From NCBI RefSeq assembly GCF_011058215.1, contig NZ_JAALFG010000001.1, positions 1,245,001 through 1,309,000 on the forward strand: a DNA stretch of 64,000 nucleotides, in the 5' to 3' direction. The notes beneath the pieces are model-generated. The model ran no database searches and was not told where the DNA came from. It saw only the letters and a list, made by a program, of their open reading frames with translations. The stretch is from Devosia aurantiaca. GTDB taxonomy: Bacteria > Pseudomonadota > Alphaproteobacteria > Rhizobiales > Devosiaceae. Each line of letters starts with the position of its first letter. Positions within the stretch are counted from its first letter, which is position 1. Made by a program: the position numbers and the translations under genes. Of this stretch, positions 48,689 through 57,472 are shown piece after piece.

Positions 48689-50408
48689 ATGAGCGACGAT
48701 AAACAGCCTGAAACCATCGACCGCCTCGCCAAGGTCATCGCCCGCGCCGGCCTCTGCTCGCGCCGCGACGCCGAAGGATGGATCACCGATGGCCGCATCA
48801 GCGTCAACGGCAAGAAGGTCATTACCCCGGCCTTCAACGTCACCGACACGGACAAGATCGAAGTCGACGGCATGCCGTTGGCCGCGCGCCAGGGCACCCG
48901 CGTCTGGCTCTACCACAAGCCGGCCGGCCTCGTTGTGACCGAGCGCGACCCCGAAGGCCGTCCGACCATCTTCGAGGAATTCGAAAAGAAGGGCCTGCCG
49001 CGCGTCCTCACCGTGGGCCGCCTCGATATCAACACCGAAGGCCTGCTGCTCCTCACCAATGATGGTGGCCTTAAGCGCGTTCTCGAACTGCCCTCCACAG
49101 GCTGGCTGCGCCGTTATCGCGTTCGCGCCCATGGCTCGGTAACCCAGGCGCAGCTCGACGGCCTCAAGGACGGCATCACCGTCGAGGGCATCCAGTACGG
49201 TCCGATCACCGCGACGCTGGAACGCGAGCAGGGCGCCAATGTCTGGCTTGTGCTTGGCCTCCGCGAAGGCAAGAACCGCGAGGTCAAGAATGTCCTCGGT
49301 TCGCTTGGTCTCGAGGTCAACCGCCTGATCCGTATCTCCTACGGGCCGTTCCAGCTCGGCGACCTCCCCGAGAACGGCGTCGAAATGGTCAAGGCCCGGA
49401 TGCTGCGCGACCAGCTGGGCAAGAAGCTTGCGGCCGAGGCTGGCGTCGATTTCGAAAGCGAAATGCCCGATCCTTTCGCCCAGCAGCCGCGCGAGGAAGG
49501 TTTCCGCGTTCGCTCGCCGCGCGATCGCGATAGTTCACGGCCCAACCCTGCGCGTGGCGCTACCCGCATCGCTCCTGGCCGCGGCGAGGAAGAACGCTCC
49601 AGCGGCCGTCCGCGCCGCGTCCACTTCGAGGACGATGGCCGCGCGCCCGAAGCCTATACGCCCAAGCCGCAGAGCCGCGGCCGGACTGATCGCGACGATC
49701 AGCCGGCACGCAGCTTCGGTAAGCCGGGTGGCGACCGCCCTGAGCGCGGCAGCTTCGGCGACAAGCCGGCCCGCGGTGGTTTTGGTGACCGCCCCAAACG
49801 CGATTTTAGTGACAAGCCCAAGCGCGACTATGGCGATAAGCCACAGCGCAGTTTCGGCGATCGCTCGCAGCGTCCGACCGGCGATCGGCCGCAGCGTTCC
49901 TATGGCGATAAGCAGCAACGCCCATATGGCGACCGCCCGCAACGCCCATATGGCGACAAGCCGGCGCGCGGCAATTTCGGTGATCGTCCGCAGCGGTCCT
50001 ATGGCGACAAACCAAGCCGCGGTCCGCGTCCCGAGGGTGGCTTTTCTGATCGCCCGAAGCGCGCGCGATTTCGGTGATCGCCCGCAGCGTCCCTCCGGCG
50101 ACCGGCCCAACCGTGGTCCTCGTCCCGAAGGCGGTTTCAGCGACCGGCCCAAGCGCGACTTCGGCGATCGTCCGCAGCGGTCCTTCGGCGACAAGCCGCG
50201 GAGCGGCCCGCGTCCGACCGACAAGCCTTATGGTGATCGTCCCCAACGCCGCGACGGTGCTCCCGGCGCCAAATCCTTTGGCGGTCGTCCCGGCAGCAAG
50301 CCCTTCGGCGGCAAGCCGGGTGGCTCACGCCCCACCGGCCAGCGTCCGCAAGGTGGTCGTCCCACGGGCGGTCGCCCCTCGGGTCCACGCCGTCCCACCG
50401 GTCGCTGA
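48689..50408 (+). CDS. RluB-like pseudouridine synthase with long Arg/Gly-rich repeat tail, frameshifted
   Basis: The first 245 residues are a large-subunit rRNA pseudouridine synthase: an S4 domain (RLAKVIARAGLCSRRDAEGW, then ITDGRISVNGK) and the catalytic GRLDINTEGLLLLTNDG (110-126, Asp113), typical of RluB/RsuA. After about residue 290 there is a tail of some 280 residues made of variants of the units SYGDKPQRPYGDRPQ and DFGDRPKR. The frame breaks in a GCGCGCGC run at 50059-50067; a 1- or 4-base slip restores GDRPQRPSGDRPNRGP. Total length is about 572. The tail is probably disordered and binds RNA. Repeat number may vary between strains. Confidence 0.9.
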
Positions 50409-50425
50409 GCGAATAGTGTGCGTTT

Positions 50426-50487
50426 CCTCCCCTGGAAGGGGAGGGTAGTGCAGCTAGGCCGCAGGCCGTAGCGAAACTAGGGTGGGG
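50426..50487. repeat. Palindromic repeat, CTCCCC..GGGGAG family, variant
   Basis: CCTCCCCTGGAAGGGGAGG followed by a CTAGGCCGCAGGCCGTAG-like block and GGGTGGGG. It lies between the pseudouridine synthase gene and rsmD. Confidence 0.6.
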
Positions 50488-50525
50488 TTAGCCGCAGCAG
50501 ACCCTAGTCTCTGAAGGATCAACAA

Positions 50526-51086
50526 ATGCGCATCGTCGCCGGCAAGTTTCGCGGCAAGACCTTGACCTCGCCGTCGGACGATTCCATCCGTCCCACCTCC
50601 GACCGCGCCCGCGAATCGATCTTCAATATTCTGGGCTCCCGCCTTGGTCCTAGCCTCGACGGTCTGCGCGTCCTCGACCTTTTTGCCGGCACGGGTGCGC
50701 TCGGGCTCGAAGCGCTCTCTCGCGGCGCTGCGCACGTCACCTTCGTTGATACGGGCGTCGAAGCCCGCGGCTTGATCCGCGACCATATCGAAACCTTTGG
50801 TGCTGCCGGAATTACCAAGCTTCTCCGTCGCGACGCGACCGCGCTCGGCGTGCCCGGCACCTTTGGCCAGTTCGACCTCGTCTTCCTCGATCCACCCTAC
50901 AGCCAGTCGCTGGGCGAAAAGGCTCTCGTCGAACTCTCGCACAATGGCTGGCTCGCTCCCGAAGCAACGATCGTGTGGGAAGAAGCGGTCACCGCCGAAG
51001 TCGAGGTGCCCCCAGGCTTCACCCTGGAAGACACCCGAGACTACGGCGCTGCCCGCGTGCGGTTCATGTCCTGGGCGAGCACCTAA
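50526..51086 (+). CDS. rsmD: 16S rRNA (guanine966-N2)-methyltransferase
   Basis: 186 residues. MRIVAGKFRGKTLTSP is the typical start; the SAM-binding motif I is LDLFAGTGALGLEALSRGA (50-68) and the catalytic motif is LVFLDPPYSQ (NPPY-like). It methylates G966 of 16S rRNA in the 30S subunit, or its precursor. It is often next to an RluB-like gene, as here. Confidence 0.96.
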   Translation: MRIVAGKFRGKTLTSPSDDSIRPTSDRARESIFNILGSRLGPSLDGLRVLDLFAGTGALGLEALSRGAAHVTFVDTGVEARGLIRDHIETFGAAGITKLLRRDATALGVPGTFGQFDLVFLDPPYSQSLGEKALVELSHNGWLAPEATIVWEEAVTAEVEVPPGFTLEDTRDYGAARVRFMSWAST

Positions 51087-51093
51087 CACTCCT

Positions 51094-51193
51094 AGACCTC
51101 ATGGTGAGCATGTCGAACTCTGAGGTCTCAGCCACAAGCGTCCAACCTCGCCCTTCGAAATCCTGGGCTTGCCGAAGGGTCAGGGTGAGGTCT
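51094..51193. repeat. Palindromic repeat, AGACCTCATGGTGAGC family, diverged copy
   Basis: Arms AGACCTCATGGTGAGCATGT and AGGGTGAGGTCT bracket the copy, with CGAACTCTGAGGTCT inside. It is related to the copies at 29788 and 37515 but more diverged. Confidence 0.6.
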
Positions 51194-51271
51194 CATGAAG
51201 TTCGCGTGAGTTAAGGCAGGCGGCTGAACCATCCCGGCCACACTCGTGTTCTCCTCTGTAAGGAGAATTTC

Positions 51272-51648
51272 ATGTCAGAAATCACACGATCCGGCGGCTG
51301 CCTCTGCGGCGCGCTGCGCTACGAAGTGCGTGGCGAACCCTATAAAGGCGGTCTCTGCCACTGCGCCGATTGCCGCAAAGTCACGGGCTCGGCTTTTTGC
51401 ATTACGCCGATTGGCGCCCGCATCAGTTTAGCAGCACTGGCGAGTACAAAACCTTTGCCGGGCGCTCCTTCTGCCCCAATTGCGGGTCGCACACATTCAA
51501 TCTGAGCGACGATCAGATCGAGATCCATCTCGGAACCCTCGATGAGGCGCCCAACAAGATCAGGCCGGAAATCGAAGGCTGGGCCATCCGCCGCGAACCC
51601 TGGCTGCCGGTGATCCCCAGCGTGCCGATGTTTCCCAGAGATCCGTGA
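51272..51648 (+). CDS. GFA family protein (glutathione-dependent formaldehyde-activating enzyme fold), frameshifted
   Basis: About 125 residues. Zinc-binding Cys residues are in GGCLCGALRYEV, GLCHCADCRKVTGSAF and FCPNCGSHTF, the GFA pattern. The frame breaks in TTTTT at 51394-51398; one added T gives SAFLHYADWRPHQFSSTGEY. Family members act on S-hydroxymethylglutathione or related thiols, but most, including this one, have no tested function. Confidence 0.88.
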
Positions 51649-51677
51649 CCCTCAAATGACTGCCCCAACCACCAGCT

Positions 51678-51745
51678 GTCACCCCCGCGAAGGCGGGGGC
51701 CCATCCTGAGATAGAGAGATGGGCCCCGGGTCAAGCCGGGGTGAC
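51678..51745. repeat. Palindromic repeat, GTCACCCCCGCGAAGGCGGGGGCCC family
   Basis: GTCACCCCCGCG-AAGG-CGGGGGCCCAT forms one hairpin and GGGCCCCGGGTCAAGCCGGGGTGAC another; the outer arms GTCACCCC and GGGGTGAC also pair. It lies between two convergent genes and may serve as a bidirectional terminator. Confidence 0.65.
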
Positions 51746-51778
51746 CGCCGGTGGTCAAGAAAGCTACAGGCTATAGGC

Positions 51779-52192
51779 CTACGCGGCCTTCAAACACTCC
51801 GCACACCGTCCGCGGATTTCCATCGTGGTCTGCTCGACCTTGAACCCGGTGCCTTTCGCCCAGCCGCCAACCCGCTCCTCGATCACCGCATCGGCAAACT
51901 CGTCGACCTTGCCGCAGCCTTCGCAAATCGCAAAGGCGATCAGGCCCTTGCGGTGGCAATGGACGTCCGCACAGGCGACAAAGGCATTGAGCGACTCCAG
52001 CCGATGCGCCAGCCCACGCTCGACCAGCTTCTCGAGCGCGCGATAAACCTGCAAAGGCGCCCGCAAGCCGTCGCCGCGCAATCGGTCCAATATGTCGTAG
52101 GCGGAAAGCGGGGCAGGGGCTTGGTTGAGCGCCGCGAGCACGAGGCCCTGATTGCGCGTCAGGTCCGCAGGGATCGTGTGCTCATGCGCCAT
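51779..52192 (-). CDS. zur: Zinc uptake regulator (Fur family)
   Basis: 137 residues from the ATG at 52192. The winged helix has SAYDILDRLRGDGLRAPLQV then YRALEKL. Metal-site residues are in CADVHCHRKG, ICEGCGKVDEF and a final CAEC, the typical Fur/Zur set. It represses zinc uptake genes when zinc is plentiful. Its start overlaps the end of znuB by 11 bases, so it is made with the transporter it controls. Zur-box-like palindromes are at 53960-53997. Confidence 0.93.
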   Translation of the reverse strand: MAHEHTIPADLTRNQGLVLAALNQAPAPLSAYDILDRLRGDGLRAPLQVYRALEKLVERGLAHRLESLNAFVACADVHCHRKGLIAFAICEGCGKVDEFADAVIEERVGGWAKGTGFKVEQTTMEIRGRCAECLKAA

Positions 52193-53000
52193 TGATTTCT
52201 CTCCTGCCAAAAAGTCGTTCCGTCGGCACCGCCAGCGACACCAAAAATACTGCCAGCGCCATGACCACGATCGAAGGGCCGGATGCCGTGTCCCAGGTCC
52301 GCGACCCGAAGAGACCACCGATCACCGCCACCGCCCCCAACACGGCCGCGACCGCGGCCATCATTTCCGGCGTCGCACTCAAGCGACGCGCCGTGGCCGC
52401 TGGAATGATCAGGAGAGACGTGATCAGCAAAACGCCGACGAGCTTCATCGCGATCGCGATAACCGACGCCATCAGCAGCATGAGGATGATGCGGCTCACT
52501 TCGGGCTTGAGCCCTTCGGCCTCCGCCAGTTCCGGGCTCACCGTCGCCGCCAGCAGCGGTCGCCAATTGAGGAACAGGATCAGAAGAATGGCGATGCCGC
52601 CGCCATAGATCACGAAAATATCCTCGGCTGACACGGCAAGGATGTCGCCGAACAAAAAGCCCATGAGGTCGATGCGCGCCTGCGTCAGGAAGCCGACGAT
52701 GACCAGCCCGACGGCAAGGCTCGAATGGCTGAGAATGCCGAGCAGTGCATCGGTCGAAAGCGTATTCTGCCGTTGCAGCAACAACAGCGCCCCCGCCACC
52801 AGCGCCGCCACGGCAAAGACACCGAGCGTCATGTTGACCGAAAGAAGGATCGAAAGCGCCACGCCCAACAGAGCCGAATGCGCCATAGTATCCCCAAAAT
52901 AGGCCATGCGCCGCCAAACGACGAAACAGCCAAGCGGCCCCGTCACGCCGGCAAGACCCACGCCGGCGATCAGCGCGCGGGAAAAGAAATCACCGAACAT
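52182..53000 (-). CDS. znuB: Zinc ABC transporter permease
   Basis: 272 residues from the ATG at 53000, with seven or eight membrane helices. The conserved segments MAYFGDTMAHSALLGVAL and LVGVLLITSLLIIPAATARR are typical of ZnuB/ABC-3 permeases. It forms the membrane channel of ZnuABC. It is separated from znuC by a palindromic repeat and overlaps zur. Confidence 0.95.
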   Translation of the reverse strand: MFGDFFSRALIAGVGLAGVTGPLGCFVVWRRMAYFGDTMAHSALLGVALSILLSVNMTLGVFAVAALVAGALLLLQRQNTLSTDALLGILSHSSLAVGLVIVGFLTQARIDLMGFLFGDILAVSAEDIFVIYGGGIAILLILFLNWRPLLAATVSPELAEAEGLKPEVSRIILMLLMASVIAIAMKLVGVLLITSLLIIPAATARRLSATPEMMAAVAAVLGAVAVIGGLFGSRTWDTASGPSIVVMALAVFLVSLAVPTERLFGRREINGA

Positions 53001-53017
53001 CCAGCACTCCCAAAATA

Positions 53018-53131
53018 CCCCCACCCAGCCTCCCCGGAAGTCGGGGGAGGAGGCGTCCGGAGCTTGCGACGAGAACTGTGCCCAGACTCGATCTAACTCC
53101 TCCCCCTTCTGCAGGGGAGGTTGGGTGGGGG
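53018..53131. repeat. Large palindromic repeat, CCCCCACCC..GGGTGGGGG family, inside the znu operon
   Basis: CCCCCACCCAGCCTCCCC at 53018-53035 is inverse to GGGGAGGTTGGGTGGGGG at 53114-53131, with a middle of about 78 bases. It is homologous to the copy at 42670-42783. It is placed between znuC and znuB. Confidence 0.85.
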
Positions 53132-53144
53132 TGCTTCCATAATC

Positions 53145-53927
53145 TCAATGCGCATGCGTGTGCCCCGCATGCTCATGCTCGTCCCCCACCACGCATCCAT
53201 CCGCATGATGCTCGTGATCGTGATGATGCTCGTAGATCGCGAGACCGTTCCGGGCGCCGAACAGCCGCAAATATTCCGGGCTCTGCTTGACCATGCCCGG
53301 CGTGCCGCGGCAGCACACATGCCCGTTAAGGCACAGCACGGTGTCTGTCTCGGCCATCACCACATGGAGGTCATGGGAAATCATCAGGATGCCGGCCTGG
53401 GTCGTGTCGCGGATCTGCCGGATCAGCGCGTAAAGCGCTTCCTCCCCGGAAAAGTCGACGCCCTGCACGGGCTCGTCCAGAACCAGAAGATCGGGCTTGC
53501 GGATCATTGCTCGTGCAAACAGCACGCGCTGGAACTCGCCGCCGGAAAGTTCCTGCACCGCCGCCCGCCGCAGACGCGTCGCGCCCACCGCCTCGAGCGC
53601 CATGCCGATCTCGCGGTCTTCATGCCGTCCCGTCAGCGTCATCAGCCGCTCCACCGTGAGCGGTAGCGTCCAGTCGATCGAAAGCTTTTGCGGCACATAG
53701 CCGATGGTGAGCCCGGCCTTGCGCCAAACGGTCCCCATGCTCGGTTTCAGCACGCCCGTGACCATCTTCGCCGTCGTGGACTTGCCCGATCCATTGGGCC
53801 CGATCAGCGTCACGATCTCGCCGCGCCCAATCGTCAGGTCCACGCCCTCGACAAGCGTTCGCCCGCCACTGCGTACTCCGGCACCGGACAGCGTGATCAG
53901 CGTTTCCTTCGATGGCTTTTCGAGCAT
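53145..53927 (-). CDS. znuC: Zinc ABC transporter ATP-binding protein
   Basis: 260 residues from the ATG at 53927 (an ATG at 53936 is also in frame). Walker A is GPNGSGKST (43-51), signature LSGGEFQRVLFARAM, Walker B LLVLDEP. The C-terminus is rich in His (HHHDHEHH, EHEHAGHTHAH), common in zinc transport ATPases. It powers ZnuABC uptake. It is divergent from znuA across 92 bases that hold two Zur-like boxes. Confidence 0.95.
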   Translation of the reverse strand: MLEKPSKETLITLSGAGVRSGGRTLVEGVDLTIGRGEIVTLIGPNGSGKSTTAKMVTGVLKPSMGTVWRKAGLTIGYVPQKLSIDWTLPLTVERLMTLTGRHEDREIGMALEAVGATRLRRAAVQELSGGEFQRVLFARAMIRKPDLLVLDEPVQGVDFSGEEALYALIRQIRDTTQAGILMISHDLHVVMAETDTVLCLNGHVCCRGTPGMVKQSPEYLRLFGARNGLAIYEHHHDHEHHADGCVVGDEHEHAGHTHAH

Positions 53928-53959
53928 CGGACCCAAAGCTCCTTGACGCCTCCAAATAC

Positions 53960-53997
53960 GTTATAGCATAACACCGCCGCAAGCGTAATAACATAAC
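53960..53997. promoter_or_regulatory. Two Zur-box-like palindromes between znuC and znuA
   Basis: GTTATAGCATAAC at 53960-53972 is a perfect 5-3-5 palindrome. GTAATAACATAAC at 53985-53997 is the same with one mismatch. Their centres are 25 bases apart. The GTTAT..ATAAC core matches the alphaproteobacterial Zur consensus, and zur lies two genes away. Both divergent genes would be controlled from here. Confidence 0.85.
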
Positions 53998-54019
53998 ATA
54001 TCACCGATCGAGGCGACCC

Positions 54020-54955
54020 ATGAAGACCTTCACCCTTGCCGCAATGGCGCTCCTGGCATCCACCAGCCTCGCCACCGCCGCACCGCAAGTGGTGGCCTCC
54101 ACCAAGCCCATTCACTCCCTTGTGTCCGCCGTCATGGCCGGTGTCGCCGAGCCAGCGCTTATCGTTAAAGGCGCCGCCTCCCCGCACACCTATTCCCTCC
54201 GCCCATCCGACGCAGCAGCGTTAGAGTCAGCCGACATCGTCTTCTGGACAGGCCACGGCATGGAGCTTTTCCTCGCCGATGCGCTCGAAACGCTCAGTAC
54301 CAATGCCGAAACCGTCGAACTCTCCGAAGCCCCCGGCATCTCGCTCCTGCCCATCCGAGAAGGCGGCGCCTTCGAAGCGCATGAGCATGAGGAGCATGAC
54401 CATGAAGAACATGATCACGACGACCACGACCATGCGCACGAAGAAGGCGACATGCACTTCTGGCTTGACCCCCAGAATGCCGAGCTGATGGTCACCGAGA
54501 TCGCCCGCGTGCTCTCGGACGCCGATCCGGAAAACGCCGCGACCTACCGCGCAAACGCCGAAACCGAGATCGCCGCCCTCGGCGCGCTCGAAGCCGAAAT
54601 CGACGCCACGCTGCTGCCGGTCAAGGACAAGCCCTTCCTCGTCTTCCACGATGCATATCAATATTTCGAGGCTCGCTTCGGCCTCGCCGTCGCCGGCACC
54701 GTCACCGTCTCTCCCGAGGCCATGCCAGGCGCAGCCCGCATCGACGCGCTCCGGCTAAAGGTCGGCGAACTCGGCGCCACCTGCGTCTTCGCCGAACCCA
54801 ATTTCGAGCCGGCCATCGTCACAACCATCGTCGAAGGCACCGAAGCCAGGGCCGGAACCCTAGACCCGGAAGGCTCGGCCCTTACCGAAGGCCCAAACCT
54901 TTACCCCGAACTGCTGCGAGGCCTCGCCGCCGGCCTCGTCGACTGCCTTCAGTAG
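54020..54955 (+). CDS. znuA: Zinc ABC transporter substrate-binding protein
   Basis: 311 residues. Signal peptide 1-20 (cleavage near ATAAP). A His/Asp/Glu-rich loop (residues 121-140, HEHEEHDHEEHDHDDHDHAH) precedes MHFWLDPQNAEL. Zinc ligands are expected in TKPIHS, the MHFWLDP His and the FVFHDAYQYF-like segment VFHDAYQYFEARFG. It binds zinc in the periplasm and hands it to ZnuB. Confidence 0.96.
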   Translation: MKTFTLAAMALLASTSLATAAPQVVASTKPIHSLVSAVMAGVAEPALIVKGAASPHTYSLRPSDAAALESADIVFWTGHGMELFLADALETLSTNAETVELSEAPGISLLPIREGGAFEAHEHEEHDHEEHDHDDHDHAHEEGDMHFWLDPQNAELMVTEIARVLSDADPENAATYRANAETEIAALGALEAEIDATLLPVKDKPFLVFHDAYQYFEARFGLAVAGTVTVSPEAMPGAARIDALRLKVGELGATCVFAEPNFEPAIVTTIVEGTEARAGTLDPEGSALTEGPNLYPELLRGLAAGLVDCLQ

Positions 54956-54964
54956 CTTTTCCGC

Positions 54965-54991
54965 AAGGGGTCGCTACTTCAGCGGCCCCTT
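54965..54991. terminator. Hairpin between convergent genes
   Basis: AAGGGGTCGCT-ACTTC-AGCGGCCCCTT with one mismatched pair. It begins 10 bases past the znuA stop and overlaps the stop of the convergent gene. No clear T-tract, so termination is only a possibility. Confidence 0.4.
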
Positions 54992-55330
54992 GAAGATAAA
55001 GAACGCGCCGAGCCCGATGAAGCCGAAGCCGACCGCATGGTTCCAGGTCAGCTTCTCGCCCAGATACATCACCGCAAACAGGGCGAAGACCGAAAGCGAT
55101 ATGACCTCCTGGATGGTCTTGAGCTCGGAGGCCGAATAAACCGCGCTGCCGATGCGGTTGGCGGGGATCGCCAGCCAGTATTCGAAAAACGCCACGCCCC
55201 AGCTGATCAGCACCACCATCCACAGCGCCAGGCTGTGAAATTTAAGATGCCAGTACCAGGCAAAGGTCATGAAGAGGTTGGACGCGATCAGTAGGCCGAT
55301 CGGCGCCAGCGACGGGAAATTGAAGCCCAA
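54974..55330 (-). CDS. DMT family protein (DUF486)
   Basis: 118 residues with four membrane helices. It matches the DUF486 pattern (IGLLIASNLFMTFAWYWHLK, ISWGVAFFEYWLAIPANRIG, and ELKTIQEVISLSVFALFAVM). It is an inner-membrane protein of unknown role, related to small multidrug-type transporters. Confidence 0.9.
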   Translation of the reverse strand: MGFNFPSLAPIGLLIASNLFMTFAWYWHLKFHSLALWMVVLISWGVAFFEYWLAIPANRIGSAVYSASELKTIQEVISLSVFALFAVMYLGEKLTWNHAVGFGFIGLGAFFIFKGPLK

Positions 55331-55393
55331 GGCTTCCTCCTGGGGAACAAGGCGGCTCTCCTTACGCCTCCGCCTCGCTGCCGGGAAGGGGGA

Positions 55394-55645
55394 TCACCGC
55401 GCCTTGGTCGGCTGCTCGAGCGCGAAGATTTCGTCGCTGACATCGTCGAGCTTCTTGCGCACCAGCGCCTGCGCATCGTGAAGGCCCCGATTGTAGAAAT
55501 AAGCGCCCATCCGCTCGGCAAAAAACTGCATCAGCATTTCCGCCGGAATGGCGCCGATCGACTGGTCCAACTCCTCGCGGAAATAGTCCTGGATCTCCCC
55601 GACGATCGCCTTTGTCTCGTCGCGGTCGAACTTGATCGGCTTCAT
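55394..55645 (-). CDS. DUF2164 family protein
   Basis: 83 residues from the ATG at 55645. MKPIKFDRDETKAIVGEIQD, FFAERMGAYFYNRGLHDAQA and KLDDVSDEIFALEQP follow the DUF2164 pattern. It is small and soluble; the function is unknown. A short gap of 63 bases separates it from the DUF486 gene downstream. Confidence 0.85.
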   Translation of the reverse strand: MKPIKFDRDETKAIVGEIQDYFREELDQSIGAIPAEMLMQFFAERMGAYFYNRGLHDAQALVRKKLDDVSDEIFALEQPTKAR

Positions 55646-55744
55646 GGCGCACCTCACTAAAACTCGGGGGTTCATACGCTGAGTCGTTCCTTGTCGCTTG
55701 GCTGCGCTTGGGTCATTATGCCGCCGCTCCAGGGAGTTTTCGCC

Positions 55745-56395
55745 ATGCTTGCCCGCCTAAGCCTTGTCGCTCTCACCGCCTTTGCGGCGCTCGCCACGCC
55801 CGCTTTCGCCAAGACCAAGCCTGCCGCCCAACCCGAACAGGTCACCTGTGAGGGCGTTTTCGGTCCGGACAGTTCCGAAAAGCTGGTCAAGGAAACTTTT
55901 GGCGCCGAAAACGTCGTCACCGGCATGGTTCCGGGCCCGGAAGGCACAGAAATGCTGGCCACCACGGTCTTTGGCGACGATCCCGACCGCAAGATGGAAT
56001 TTGGCTGGTTCGACGAAGAAAACTTCGCCCGCCTTTCCTATGTCGAGCTCTCGCCCAGCCAGACCGCACCCGGCGGCGTTCGCATCGGCATGACTCCGGC
56101 CGAAGTCGAAAAGCTCAACGGCACGCCTTTCATCATCGGCGGCTTCTGGTGGGACTATGGCGGTTATGCGCAGATCGAAAACGGCAAGCTCGCCAATGCC
56201 GACGATGCCACCTGCTACCTGTCGCTGCGCTTTTCGCCAGCCGACGAATATTCCCCCGCGATCGACGTAACCCCGGTCTCGGGCGAGGTCCAGGTGCCGT
56301 CCGACGAAGGGCTGCTCGAAATTCTCGACACGCGTCTTGAGGTCTTGAGCCTCGGCTATGCCTGGCCGGACGACCTTCCGCAGCCTGAATATTGA
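55745..56395 (+). CDS. Secreted protein of unknown function
   Basis: 216 residues from the ATG at 55745. A signal peptide (MLARLSLVALTAFAALATPA, cleavage near AFA at about 22) precedes a soluble domain. VRIGMTPAEVEKLNGTPFII is like a SmpA/OmlA-type or DUF-type motif, but I cannot place it firmly. It should be periplasmic. It lies just upstream of the cobalamin riboswitch and is not part of that transcript. Confidence 0.7.
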   Translation: MLARLSLVALTAFAALATPAFAKTKPAAQPEQVTCEGVFGPDSSEKLVKETFGAENVVTGMVPGPEGTEMLATTVFGDDPDRKMEFGWFDEENFARLSYVELSPSQTAPGGVRIGMTPAEVEKLNGTPFIIGGFWWDYGGYAQIENGKLANADDATCYLSLRFSPADEYSPAIDVTPVSGEVQVPSDEGLLEILDTRLEVLSLGYAWPDDLPQPEY

Positions 56396-56431
56396 CCCGT
56401 CGGGGCAGCGGGCGTACCCTCTGCCTCGAGA

Positions 56432-56620
56432 CTGGTTTCCGGCGTTCAGGTGAACAAGGGAAATAATAGGGAACACGGTGAAGCGTACCCATTAGGGACT
56501 GACTCCGTGGCTGCCCCCGCAACTGTAAGCGGCGAGTGCTATCCAATGCTCACTGGCTTGTGCCGGGAAGAGGGAAAAGCGCGTTCGAGCCGTGAGCCAG
56601 GAGACCTGCCAGCCTCCGTA
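56432..56620 (+). promoter_or_regulatory. Cobalamin (adenosylcobalamin) riboswitch
   Basis: The conserved core is present in order: GGGAACACGGTGAA, then GGCTGCCCCCGCAACTGTAAGC (part of the J6/3 region; 56510-56530), then CCGGGAAGAG, and the B12 box AGCCAGGAGACCTGCC at 56595-56610. It would bind adenosylcobalamin and shut down the genes behind it. The region from 56621 to 56752 is the expression platform. It precedes a CbiM-like cobalt permease gene. Confidence 0.95.
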
Positions 56621-56752
56621 TGGAACACTCAACTGTCGGTGGGACAGGGAGGGGGCGAGATGATTAGGCCATCAGGCTGATGCCGTGTGGGGCAGGGCCC
56701 CATCGCATACCCGCGCTTGCGCGGTACACCCTTCATTTCGCTCTCCAGGAAC

Positions 56753-57430
56753 ATGTCCATGCATATCGAGCCCGATCTCGTTTCGCCCGAAAAAATGCTT
56801 CTCGCCTACGCCACCGCCGCTGCTGCCGGTGCCATGGCCGTCAAATTTGCCGTCGACACCGTGCGCACTCGCGGCGCCCTGTCGCTGCTTGCCCGCACCG
56901 CGATCGCCACGGCCGCAGTCTTCGTTTTCTTCGAAGTCTTCCCCCATTATGCCGTGGGTGTCAGCGAGGTTCACCTGATCCTGGGTTCGACCCTGCTGCT
57001 GCTGTTCGGGGCCGCCCCGGCCGCCTTTGGTCTCGCGCTTGGCCTCCTGGTGCAGGGCCTCTTCTTCGCGCCCTTCGACCTCCCGCAATATTTTGCCAAT
57101 GTCACGACGCTGGTCGCCCCGCTCGTCGCAATCAAATTCGTGGCCGACCGGATCATCCGCCCGGATACCGCCTATGTCGACCTGCGCTACGGCCAGGCGC
57201 TCGCGCTCTCTGCCACCTATCAGGGCGGCGTCGTGCTTTGGGTCGCGTTCTGGGCGCTCTATGGCCAGGGTTTCGGTGCCGAAAACCTTTCGGCGGTTGC
57301 CAGCTTCGGTGGCGCCTACATGCTGGTCGTGCTGCTTGAGCCGCTGGTCGATCTTCTTGTCCTCGCCGGCGCCAAGCTGGTGCGTGGCCTGGGCAAGACC
57401 GGCCTCGTCACCTCGCGCCTTTATGCCTGA
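56753..57430 (+). CDS. Energy-coupling factor cobalt transporter permease (CbiM-like)
   Basis: 225 residues from the ATG at 56753 (AGGA five bases upstream); the ATG at 56759 would give the family's MHIE start. HIEPDLVSPEKMLLAYAT is the N-terminal metal loop, with the CbiM-type His. Six membrane helices follow, with VFFEVFPHYAVGVSEVHLIL and FGGAYMLVVLLEPLVDLLVL. It should bind cobalt for cobalamin synthesis. No CbiN, CbiQ or CbiO gene is in the window, so the energy-coupling part is elsewhere or absent. It is first behind the riboswitch. Confidence 0.88.
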   Translation: MSMHIEPDLVSPEKMLLAYATAAAAGAMAVKFAVDTVRTRGALSLLARTAIATAAVFVFFEVFPHYAVGVSEVHLILGSTLLLLFGAAPAAFGLALGLLVQGLFFAPFDLPQYFANVTTLVAPLVAIKFVADRIIRPDTAYVDLRYGQALALSATYQGGVVLWVAFWALYGQGFGAENLSAVASFGGAYMLVVLLEPLVDLLVLAGAKLVRGLGKTGLVTSRLYA

Positions 57431-57472
57431 TCATACCCCGGCGCCTTCGGGCGCCGGGCTCAAGGATTTGCC

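Noticed and set aside
49700..50400. Short tandem repeats that could suggest a CRISPR array
   Set aside because: The repeats are coding (GDRPQR units), vary in sequence and have no unique spacers of even length.
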